Of a stretch of DNA of 7,220 bases, positions 1 through 6,706 are shown piece after piece (position 1 is the first letter of the stretch; each line of letters starts with the position of its first letter). Under the pieces are notes generated by a model that worked only from the letters and a program-made list of their open reading frames with translations, was not told where the DNA came from and did no database searches. A program made the translations under genes and the position numbers. The DNA lies in contig JAQSDT010000106.1 in NCBI GenBank assembly GCA_029946075.1, forward strand, positions 1-7,220. The letters run 5' to 3'. The stretch comes from a bacterium. GTDB lineage: Bacteria > Pseudomonadota > Alphaproteobacteria > Rhizobiales > Xanthobacteraceae.

Positions 1-433
1 CGGCCAGAGCCACGTCATCCGCGTGCCGGTCACCGGCGCCTTTAACGCCGCCGCGGTGCTGAAGACCCTGGAAGCCCGATACAAGGAGCGCTTCGACATC
101 GAGCTCACAGAAATGACGGCCATGCTGTCCAACCTGCGCACCACCGTGATCGGAAAGCGGGCGGCCATCGACCTGGTGGCCTTCGCACCCGAGCCCGGCG
201 GCAGCCTCGCGGCGGCAAGGACGGGCAGCCGCCAGGTCTATTTTGACGGCGTCTGGCTCGACACGGCGCTCTATGTACGCGACGCGCTGCCCGTCGGCGC
301 CACGGTGGCCGGACCGGCAATCGTCACCCAGCTCGACACCACCGTGCTGATCGATCCCGGCTCGATCGCCACCGTCGATGCCCTGGGCAACCTCGTGATC
401 GCCGTCGGCGTGAGGAGCAATCATGGCGCTTGA
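1..433 (+). CDS. hyuA: HyuA-type hydantoinase/oxoprolinase subunit A, C-terminal fragment (5' cut by window edge)
   Basis: This is the last 143 codons of a HyuA-family protein; the first whole codon is at base 2 and the stop is TGA at 431-433. HyuA proteins carry the ATP-binding (actin/ASKHA-like) half of two-subunit enzymes such as N-methylhydantoinase and 5-oxoprolinase, where ATP drives opening of a cyclic amide. Seen here: GQSHVIRVPV at the fragment start, matching the family's GQ...L.VPV strand, and GVWLDTALY followed by LPVGATVAGPAIV and QLDTTVLIDPG (fragment residues about 77-118), the usual C-terminal GPAI...DTT block, ending in a DALGNLVI strand. The family is usually about 680-700 residues, so roughly a fifth is visible. 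The end overlaps hyuB by 11 bp, so the two are very likely translationally coupled. Family assignment is firm. The substrate is unknown, and the catalytic N-terminal ATP site lies outside the window. Confidence 0.9.
   Translation, partial: GQSHVIRVPVTGAFNAAAVLKTLEARYKERFDIELTEMTAMLSNLRTTVIGKRAAIDLVAFAPEPGGSLAAARTGSRQVYFDGVWLDTALYVRDALPVGATVAGPAIVTQLDTTVLIDPGSIATVDALGNLVIAVGVRSNHGA
412..417 (+). promoter_or_regulatory. Ribosome-binding site of hyuB
   Basis: GAGGAG lies inside the end of hyuA, five bases before ATG 423. It is the strongest Shine-Dalgarno match in the window, and it fixes the hyuB start inside the hyuA stop region. Confidence 0.75.
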
Positions 434-2102
434 TCCGGTTACTCTCGCCGTCATCCAGAACGGCTTGCGGCAGATCGCCAGCGAAATGGACCTCGTCCAC
501 GAGAAGACGTCCTTCTCGCCGGTGATTTCCGAGGCCTTCGACCGATCGAACGGCATCTACCATCCGCTGACCGGTGAGGTCATCGCCCAGGGCGAGATGG
601 GCCTGCCGATCTTCGTCGGCGTCATGCAGTTCACGACCCAGGCGGTGATCGAGCGGCGCAAGGACCTCGAGCCGGGCGACGTCATCCTGATCAACGATCC
701 CTATCTCGGCGGTACTCATCTCATGGACGTGAAGATGGTGAAGCCGTTCTACTACAAGGACAAGCTCTGGGCCTATCTGTCGAATACCGGCCACTGGCCC
801 GACACCGGCGGCATGGTGCCCGGTGGCTTCGCCACCAAGGCGACCGAGATCCAGCAGGAAGGCCTGCGCATTCCGCCCGTGAAGCTCTACCGGCGCGGCG
901 AGCTCTGCACCGACATCGTCGATTTCGTGCTGAACAACATCCGTGTGCCCGAGGAGCGGATTGGCGACATCAAGGCCCAGGTCGGCGCCCTCACAGTCGG
1001 CGAGCGGCGCCTGACCGCCCTGCTCGACCGCTACGGCGCCGATGTCGTCGAGCAGGCGATCGCCGAGCTGAAGGCGCGCTCCGAGCAGCAGATGCGAGCT
1101 TATATCGAGAGCGTGCCCGACGGCACCTACAGCTTCTCGAGCTTCATCGACAGCGACGGCATCGTCGATGTCCCGCTGGAAATCGCGCTCGACCTCACTG
1201 TGCGCGGCTCGGAAGTGCATTTCGACTTCTCGCGCTCCAGCCCGCCCTGCAAGGGGCCGCTCAACGGGGTGTGGGCCTCGACCCAGTCGGCGGTCTATGT
1301 CGCCATGAAGCACATCTTCCCTGACGTGCCGATCAACTCGGGCTGCTTCGCGCCGCTCAGCATCGCCAAGCCCATCGGCACCTTCCTGGTCGCGGAATAC
1401 CCCAGGCCGGTGGCCGGCTGCGCCTCGGAAGTGGCGCAGCGCGTCATGGAAGCGGTGTTCGGCGCCATGGGCCAGGCCATACCGGAACGCATGTTCGCCT
1501 CGCCCGCCGGCACCAGCGGTAACTTCACGCTGGGCGGCTACGACCCCGGCGAGAAGCGCAACTACATCATGTATTTCTTCTCCGGCGGCGGCTACGGCGG
1601 CTGGTGGGAGACCGACGGCCTGACCAACGGCTGCTCGACCGTCGGCATTTCCAAGACCCAGCCCGTCGAAATCCTCGAACAGCATTATCCGCTGCTGTTC
1701 GAGGAATACGCGCTGCGCGAGGGATCCTCCGGCGCCGGACGGCACCGCGGTGGCTACGGCGTCAACTACCGAGTGCGGCTGCTACGTGGCAGCGCCAAGG
1801 CGTCGTTCCTCATGGATCACGGGCGCGAGGGCCCACCAGGCCTGATCGGCGGCGCGCCGGGGGCGACGAACGAACTGCTGGTGCGTCAACACGGCGTGAC
1901 CACGACGCCAGAGCACCTGTCGAAGGGCGAGGGCTACGAGCTCGAAGTCGGCGACTGGGTCCAGGTCCGCACGCCCGGCGGCGGCGGCTACGGCATTCCC
2001 AGCGAGCGCGATCCGGCGCGGGTCCGCCTCGACATCAAGCGCGGCTACATCACGGCAGAAGAGGCGGAGCGTTGGTATCCGTCGGCGGTCGCCGCGGAGT
2101 GA
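423..2102 (+). CDS. hyuB: HyuB-type hydantoinase/oxoprolinase subunit B
   Basis: Complete 559-residue protein, the normal length for the HyuB family (about 520-590). HyuB pairs with HyuA; the pair hydrolyses cyclic amides with ATP (hydantoins, 5-oxoproline, lactams) or, in relatives, carboxylates ketones. Seen: N-terminal DPVTLAVIQNGLRQIASEM (residues 4-22) with KTSFSP (28-33); GDVILINDPYLGGTHLMDV (85-103), the family hallmark; GHWPDTGGMVPG (123-134); EIQQEGLRIPPVKL (142-155); a Gly-rich GSSGAGRHRGGYGV stretch; and the C-terminal PGGGGYG (518-524) followed by ERDP and an RGYITAEEA helix. No signal peptide or membrane segment, so cytoplasmic. The start is set by GAGGAG five bases upstream and by the 11-bp overlap with hyuA. 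Oddity: many relatives have His-His where this has His124-Trp125. The true substrate is unknown; 5-oxoprolinase, hydantoinase, caprolactamase and carboxylase roles are all possible. Confidence 0.93.
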   Translation: MALDPVTLAVIQNGLRQIASEMDLVHEKTSFSPVISEAFDRSNGIYHPLTGEVIAQGEMGLPIFVGVMQFTTQAVIERRKDLEPGDVILINDPYLGGTHLMDVKMVKPFYYKDKLWAYLSNTGHWPDTGGMVPGGFATKATEIQQEGLRIPPVKLYRRGELCTDIVDFVLNNIRVPEERIGDIKAQVGALTVGERRLTALLDRYGADVVEQAIAELKARSEQQMRAYIESVPDGTYSFSSFIDSDGIVDVPLEIALDLTVRGSEVHFDFSRSSPPCKGPLNGVWASTQSAVYVAMKHIFPDVPINSGCFAPLSIAKPIGTFLVAEYPRPVAGCASEVAQRVMEAVFGAMGQAIPERMFASPAGTSGNFTLGGYDPGEKRNYIMYFFSGGGYGGWWETDGLTNGCSTVGISKTQPVEILEQHYPLLFEEYALREGSSGAGRHRGGYGVNYRVRLLRGSAKASFLMDHGREGPPGLIGGAPGATNELLVRQHGVTTTPEHLSKGEGYELEVGDWVQVRTPGGGGYGIPSERDPARVRLDIKRGYITAEEAERWYPSAVAAE

Positions 2103-2107
2103 GGGCC

Positions 2108-2165
2108 GCTGAGTAAGGGTGTGGGGAATAGTCAATGCTGAGTAAGGGTGTGGGGAATAGTCAAT
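2108..2165 (+). repeat. Perfect 29-bp tandem direct repeat, two copies
   Basis: Copy 1 is 2108-2136 and copy 2 is 2137-2165. They are identical over all 29 bases (beginning GCTGAGTAAGGG, ending GGGGAATAGTCAAT) and directly abut; flanking bases do not extend the match. The unit is AT-richer than the surrounding genes and starts five bases after the hyuB stop. Because 29 is not a multiple of three, a duplication here would be tolerated only in non-coding DNA. It could be a recent slippage duplication, a doubled regulator site, or a fragment of a dispersed repeat. Confidence 0.95.
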
Positions 2166-2170
2166 CGAAG

Positions 2171-2176
2171 AGGGAG
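2171..2176 (+). promoter_or_regulatory. Ribosome-binding site choosing the ATG at 2186
   Basis: The purine run AGGGAG (within GAAGAGGGAGA) sits nine bases before ATG 2186. Together with the signal peptide that begins right after this ATG, it favours 2186 over the in-frame ATG at 2135. Confidence 0.6.
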
Positions 2177-2185
2177 ATTAGGGTC

Positions 2186-3346
2186 ATGGGCAAGAAGCGA
2201 CTGATAACGCGCCGCACGGCGCTCTCCGGCATGGTTGCCGGCGCCGGCATCACCATCTATGCGCCACGCCTCTCGGCCCAGTCGGGCGAGATCGCGATCG
2301 GTGCGATGGTGCCGATCACGGGGCCGTTCAACGTGTCGGGCCAGCAGTATCACTTCTCGCTGCAGATGGCGCAGGACGACATCAACGCCAAGGGTGGTGT
2401 CGCCGGCAAGAAGCTCAAGATAGTCTTCGAGGACGTGAAGGATTCCAACAGCGTCGCAGTGAATGCCTATCTCAAAGTGGTGCGGGATATCAATCCGCCA
2501 TTCATCTTCCTGTCGAGCTACACGACACAGAATCTCGCCACCGAACCCGAAGTCACCAAGGCGCAGATTCCGGGCATGTATGCCGGCGGTGGCGACGCCA
2601 TGCATCTGAAGAAGAATCCCTGGCTGTTCCGCATCCGGCCGTTTGACGGATTGCAGGCCCTGGCGCTGGCCAAGCAGGCGACCGAAGGTCTCGGCAAGAA
2701 GAAGATTGGAATCATCTATGTCCAGAATGATTTCGGTCAGCCCGGCGCGGCGGCGGCGGAGAAGATCGTCAAGGCGGCAGGCGCCGAAGTCGTCGGCATG
2801 GAGGCCTACGCCTTCACCGATAACGACATGTCCGCGCAGCTCCAGAAGCTCAAGAACGCCGGCGCCGACTGCCTGATCTGCATCTCCTACGGCAAGGACG
2901 GAGCGCTGGTACTCAAGCTCGCCAAGGAGATGGGCCTCGGCCTGCCAATTGTTGTCTCCTCGGGCGTGTTCGTACCGGCGGCACGCAACCTGATCGCACC
3001 CGACGAACTCGCCAACGTGTACGGCGTCATGGACGCCGATCTCAGCCCGCAGCAGGGCGTCGCGGTCGCCGACTATGCCAAGCGTTTCAAGGAGCGCTTC
3101 AAGATCGACCCGGATCCGTTCGGGTCCTGTTACTACGATGGCGCCATGATCCTGAAGCAGGTGATGGACCAAGTTGGCCCCGACCGAGTAAAGATCCGAG
3201 ACGGGCTGAAGGCGCTGAAAGACTATAAGGGCATTACTAACGTCTTCACGACCGATGCCGACGGCAACATGGTGCATTCGCTGGCCGTGTTCTCGATCAA
3301 GCCGGGAACGCGGGACTTGGTGTTCATGCGCACGATCTCTCCGTGA
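2186..3346 (+). CDS. ABC transporter substrate-binding protein, branched-chain amino acid (LivJ/LivK, Peripla_BP_6) type
   Basis: A 386-residue periplasmic binding protein that would capture the ligand and deliver it to the LivHM pore. The N-terminus carries a twin-arginine-like signal: KKRLITRRTALSG (residues 3-15) with Arg9-Arg10, a weakly hydrophobic stretch, then a likely cut after LSA (29-31). The mature protein opens with IAIGAMVPITGPFNVSGQQ, the family's first strand and ligand loop, followed by DDINAKGGVAGKKLKIVFED. GIIYVQNDFG (175-184) begins the second lobe, followed by a KIVKAAGAEVVG strand-helix and QLQKLKNAGAD. Length is typical. The reading frame is open upstream to ATG 2135 (403 residues), but that start lies in the tandem repeat, so 2186 is preferred. 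The neighbouring livHMGF genes confirm the role. The ligand is unknown; proteins of this type bind amino acids, amides, urea or aromatics, and the flanking hyu genes hint at a cyclic amide. Confidence 0.92.
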   Translation: MGKKRLITRRTALSGMVAGAGITIYAPRLSAQSGEIAIGAMVPITGPFNVSGQQYHFSLQMAQDDINAKGGVAGKKLKIVFEDVKDSNSVAVNAYLKVVRDINPPFIFLSSYTTQNLATEPEVTKAQIPGMYAGGGDAMHLKKNPWLFRIRPFDGLQALALAKQATEGLGKKKIGIIYVQNDFGQPGAAAAEKIVKAAGAEVVGMEAYAFTDNDMSAQLQKLKNAGADCLICISYGKDGALVLKLAKEMGLGLPIVVSSGVFVPAARNLIAPDELANVYGVMDADLSPQQGVAVADYAKRFKERFKIDPDPFGSCYYDGAMILKQVMDQVGPDRVKIRDGLKALKDYKGITNVFTTDADGNMVHSLAVFSIKPGTRDLVFMRTISP

Positions 3347-3379
3347 AGAGGATTCCCCGGCCTCTGACGGTATCGGGGG
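3347..3379 (+). other. Possible hairpin/pseudoknot covering the livH ribosome-binding site
   Basis: In the gap after the binding-protein stop, AGAGG (3347-3351) can pair with CCTCT (3361-3365) around a nine-base loop. CCCCG inside that loop (3355-3359) can pair with CGGGG (3374-3378), which overlaps the GGGGG Shine-Dalgarno of livH. The arrangement has the geometry of an H-type pseudoknot (joining segments of 3, 1 and 8 bases). Five-base GC-rich stems occur by chance, so this is a candidate only. It could lower permease translation relative to the binding protein. Confidence 0.3.
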
Positions 3380-3383
3380 TGTC

Positions 3384-4262
3384 GTGTCCCAACAGCTGAT
3401 TCAGCTGATCGTCAGTGGCATTGCCGTCGGCTCGGTCTATGCGCTGGTGGGGCTTGCCTTCATCCTCGTGAACGAGGCGACCGGTGTCGTGAACTTCGCC
3501 ACCGGTCAGTTCGTCACGATCGGCTGCTTCTTTGCCGTAACAACGGTCATCCAGATGGGGTTGCCGCTTTTCGTGGCCTATCCCGCGGCGCTGCTTGCGA
3601 TGGCGGTGTTTGGCGTCGTCTTCTACGCGATCGTCTTTCGTCCCCTGCAGGATCGTTCCGTCGTCACCGTGATCATCGGCACGGTGATGATCGGCATCGT
3701 CATCCAGAACAGTGCGCTCATTACTTGGGGGTCGGTACCTTTTCGGCCGCGCTCGCCCTTCGGTCGGCAGATCGTCGATGTGTTCGGCGCTGCCATCTCG
3801 GCCCATGCGCTGTTCGTCATCGCCGTTGCCTTCCTGCTGATCGGCTTACTCTATGGCCTGATCTATCGCACCTCGATCGGCGCGCGCATGCGGGCGGTGG
3901 CGCAAGACCGCGACGCCGCGCGCCTGATGGGCATCGGCGTCGACCGCATTTTCGTGCTGACCTGGGTGATCGCCGGTCTCCTCACCGGCACCGCCGGCAT
4001 CCTGGTCGGCCCGATGTGGTTCGCCGACGTTAACATGGGCGACCCCATCGCCCTGAAAGCCTTCGCCGCCATCATCATCGGCGGCTTCTCCAGCGTGCCG
4101 GGCGCCATCGTCGGCGGTATCTTGGTCGGTCTCGCCGAGATGCTGGGCGCCGCCTACATCTCGTCGGCCTACAAGGACGGCTTGGTATTTCTGGTGATGA
4201 TCCTGTTCTTGCTCGTGCGGCCGCAGGGCATCTTCGGCGAACGTATCGGGCAGCGCGCATGA
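3384..4262 (+). CDS. livH: Branched-chain amino acid type ABC transporter permease LivH
   Basis: A 292-residue inner-membrane permease (BPD_transp_2 family) that forms half of the translocation pore with LivM. Seen: N-terminal QLIVSGIAVGSVYALVGLAF (residues 7-26), the classic LivH opening, then VVNFATGQFVTIGCF. A run of hydrophobic spans is consistent with about eight helices. The cytoplasmic coupling loop GARMRAVAQDRDAARLMGI (166-184) contacts the ATPases. The tail is VRPQGIFGERIG, typical of the family. The start is taken as GTG 3384, with GGGGG at 3375-3379 upstream, because the protein then begins at the usual MSQQLIQLIVSGI point. The open frame extends back to 3255, but that part overlaps the binding-protein gene and is not LivH-like. 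The end overlaps livM by 4 bp (ATGA). Confidence 0.92.
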   Translation: MSQQLIQLIVSGIAVGSVYALVGLAFILVNEATGVVNFATGQFVTIGCFFAVTTVIQMGLPLFVAYPAALLAMAVFGVVFYAIVFRPLQDRSVVTVIIGTVMIGIVIQNSALITWGSVPFRPRSPFGRQIVDVFGAAISAHALFVIAVAFLLIGLLYGLIYRTSIGARMRAVAQDRDAARLMGIGVDRIFVLTWVIAGLLTGTAGILVGPMWFADVNMGDPIALKAFAAIIIGGFSSVPGAIVGGILVGLAEMLGAAYISSAYKDGLVFLVMILFLLVRPQGIFGERIGQRA

Positions 4263-5218
4263 TGAAGGACCGGCGCATGCGAACCGCCCTGCTCGCCGCA
4301 GGGGCCGCCTTCCTGCTAGCGCTGGTGTTGCCCTCCTTCATCAGCGGCTACGGCATCCGCATCCTCAACCTGGCGCTGATCTCGGCCATTGCCGTCATCG
4401 GCCTCAACTTCGCCTTCGGCTATGCCGGGCTGATCACGCTGGCACAGGCGGGCTTCGTCGGCTGCGGCGCCTATCTGACGGCCATCCTGTCGACGACGCT
4501 CGGGCTGTCACCGTGGCTCTCCATCCCTGCCGCCGTGGTCGGCACTGGGTTCATCGCGGTCGTCATTGGCCTGCCGATTCTGCGGCTGAAGGGCCATTAC
4601 CTCGCCCTGGCGACGCTCGGCTTCAACGTCTCCTTCGTCATCGTCGCCACCAACTGGAAGTCGGTGATGGGCGGCACCGACGGCATCTCGGGCATTCCCG
4701 CGCTTGACCTGCCCGGCTGGCCCATCGCCAACGACCACCGATACTACTATGTGCTGTGGACGGCGCTGGCGGTCGCCACCTGGTGCGCCTGGCGCATCCG
4801 CAATTCCCACATCGGCCTCGCCATGATCGCAGTGCGCGACGATGAGATCGCGACCGGGGCGGCGTCGGTCGGCGTCACCCGCATCAAGGTCCAGGCCTTC
4901 GCGCTGTCGGCACTCTATGCCGGCCTGGCAGGCGCGCTGTTCGCCCACATGACCAATTTCGTCGCGCCCGACGATTTCGCCCTCGGCCACTCCATCATCT
5001 ATCTCGCCATGTTGATCATCGGCGGCGAAGGCTCGATCCTGGGCGCCATCGCCGGCGCCGTCATCGTCACCTTCATGCCCGAGCTGATGCGCGATCTCGG
5101 CTCCGCCTACATGATCGTGTTCGGCTGCCTGATGCTGCTGATCCTGGTCTTCCTGCCCAAGGGACTGCTCAGCCTGACCGGCGTCGTCGGGCGCCGGCTG
5201 CGGGCGACCGGCCGATGA
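4259..5218 (+). CDS. livM: Branched-chain amino acid type ABC transporter permease LivM
   Basis: A 319-residue inner-membrane permease, the partner of LivH. Seen: a hydrophobic N-terminus, then NFAFGYAGLITLAQAGFVG with CGAYLTAIL, the LivM hallmark (family form G.lSLGQAaF.giGAY). ILRLKGHYLALATLGF follows, then a TDGISGIP loop, the coupling loop IGLAMIAVRDDEIATGAASVG (from residue 185), and a C-terminal FLPKGLLSL tail. Length is normal for shorter LivM proteins. The ATG at 4259 overlaps the livH stop in an ATGA junction, which suggests translational coupling. There is an alternative: AAGGA at 4265-4269 sits seven bases before an in-frame ATG at 4277, which would remove six charged residues and begin MRTALLAAG. 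The sequence does not settle the choice. Product assignment is firm. Confidence 0.92.
   Translation: MMKDRRMRTALLAAGAAFLLALVLPSFISGYGIRILNLALISAIAVIGLNFAFGYAGLITLAQAGFVGCGAYLTAILSTTLGLSPWLSIPAAVVGTGFIAVVIGLPILRLKGHYLALATLGFNVSFVIVATNWKSVMGGTDGISGIPALDLPGWPIANDHRYYYVLWTALAVATWCAWRIRNSHIGLAMIAVRDDEIATGAASVGVTRIKVQAFALSALYAGLAGALFAHMTNFVAPDDFALGHSIIYLAMLIIGGEGSILGAIAGAVIVTFMPELMRDLGSAYMIVFGCLMLLILVFLPKGLLSLTGVVGRRLRATGR
4265..4269 (+). promoter_or_regulatory. Internal Shine-Dalgarno that may set the livM start at 4277
   Basis: AAGGA lies seven bases before ATG 4277, an ideal spacing, whereas the ATG at 4259 has no clear Shine-Dalgarno in the livH 3' end. Either start keeps the whole permease; they differ by six residues. 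Confidence 0.4.
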
Positions 5219-5228
5219 GCGGGTGCCG

Positions 5229-5994
5229 ATGAACGGAACCATCCTCGCTATCAACGGCCTGTCGAAGAATTTCGGCGGCGTGCAGGCCGTGCAGTCGGTG
5301 TCGCTGGCCATTCCCGCCGGCCGCGTCTTCTCGGTCATCGGACCCAACGGCGCCGGCAAGACGACGCTGATCAACGTGCTGACCGGCATCCTGCCCAGTT
5401 CCGGCGGCAAGGTGCGGTTCGAAGATCGCGACATCACCGACGCACCCGCCCATATCGTGGCCTCGGCCGGCATGGTCCGCACCTTCCAGAACGGGCGTCT
5501 CTTCCACCGCCTGACGGTGATGGAGAACGTCCTGGTCGGCGCCCATCACCTGCTGCCGCAGTCCGTCTGGTCGGCGATCGCCGGCGGCACCGCCGCGCGC
5601 CGCATGGGCGAGATCCGCGAGCGCGCCCGCGGCCTGCTGGCGACCCTCGGCCTGACGAACGATGCCGACCGGCTGGTCGGCGCCCTGCCCTACGGCCGCC
5701 AGCGCATGGTCGAGATCGCCCGCGCCCTGGTGTCCAAGCCCAAGCTGTTGCTGCTCGACGAGCCGGCGGCCGGCCTCAACTCCAGCGAAGTCGAGCGGCT
5801 GCGCGGCATCCTCGCCGAGCTGCGCACGCAGGGCCTCACGCTGGTACTGGTCGAGCACAATATGGGGCTGGTCATGCGCGTCGCCGACCGCATTGCCGTG
5901 ATCAGTTTCGGGGAGAAGATCGCCGAAGGCAGCCCGGCCGAAGTCCGCGCCGATCCCAAGGTGCTGGAAGCCTATCTGGGACACGGATACCGCC

Positions 5995-6008
<14 letters not shown>
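5229..6008 (+). CDS. livG: Branched-chain amino acid type ABC transporter ATP-binding protein LivG
   Basis: A 259-residue cytoplasmic ATPase that powers uptake through LivHM, acting with LivF. Motifs: Walker A GPNGAGKTT (38-46), Q-loop VRTFQN with Gln87, signature LPYGRQRMVEIARAL (153-167), Walker B LLLLDEP (173-179), D-loop AAGLN, and H-loop His210 in VEHNMG. The LPYG signature and the long insert between Q-loop and signature are LivG traits. The C-terminus IAEGSPAEVRADPKVLEAYLG, which ends the fold, is also typical. The start at ATG 5229 matches the common M-x-x-TIL-A-x-x-GLSK-x-FGG opening. A GTG at 5223, two codons upstream, is in frame and possible, but has no better ribosome site. The stop overlaps livF by 14 bp. 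All catalytic residues are present. Confidence 0.93.
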
Positions 6009-6702
<694 letters not shown>

Positions 6703-6706
6703 CGAT

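Larger units (their letters stand above)
2103..2185 (+). other. Leader between hyuB and the binding-protein gene
   Basis: This 83-bp stretch is the largest gene-free gap in the window. It holds a 29-bp perfect tandem duplication (2108-2165), then a purine-rich segment with the ribosome-binding site of the next gene. I see no convincing -35/-10 pair on the + strand and no stem with a T-tract, so read-through from hyuB is expected. A regulated start or processing site here would make sense, because binding proteins are usually needed in excess over their permeases, but the sequence does not prove one. Confidence 0.6.

Noticed and set aside
324..1745. Long antisense open frame (473 codons) opposite hyuB
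   Set aside because: It mirrors the codon pattern of hyuB, has low-complexity Arg/Ala/Gly/His-rich composition and no recognisable domain, and hyuB on the other strand has clear family motifs. It is a shadow of GC-rich coding DNA.
2083..2094. CGGCG/CGCCG inverted repeat at the end of hyuB as a terminator
   Set aside because: The loop would be only two bases, it lies inside the coding sequence, and no T-tract follows.
2108..2165. The two 29-bp copies as a minimal CRISPR array or insertion-sequence scar
   Set aside because: The copies abut with no spacer, there is no palindromy typical of CRISPR repeats, no transposase or terminal inverted repeats are nearby, and 29 bp is long for a target-site duplication.
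2132..3277. Antisense open frame (381 codons) opposite the binding protein
   Set aside because: No domain or ribosome site is evident, and its composition fits a mirror of the binding-protein gene. Its start region also falls in the tandem repeat.
3255..3383. Upstream extension of livH into the binding-protein gene
   Set aside because: The extra 43 codons translate to a Cys/Arg/Ser-rich peptide unlike LivH, while the GTG at 3384 gives the normal family N-terminus.
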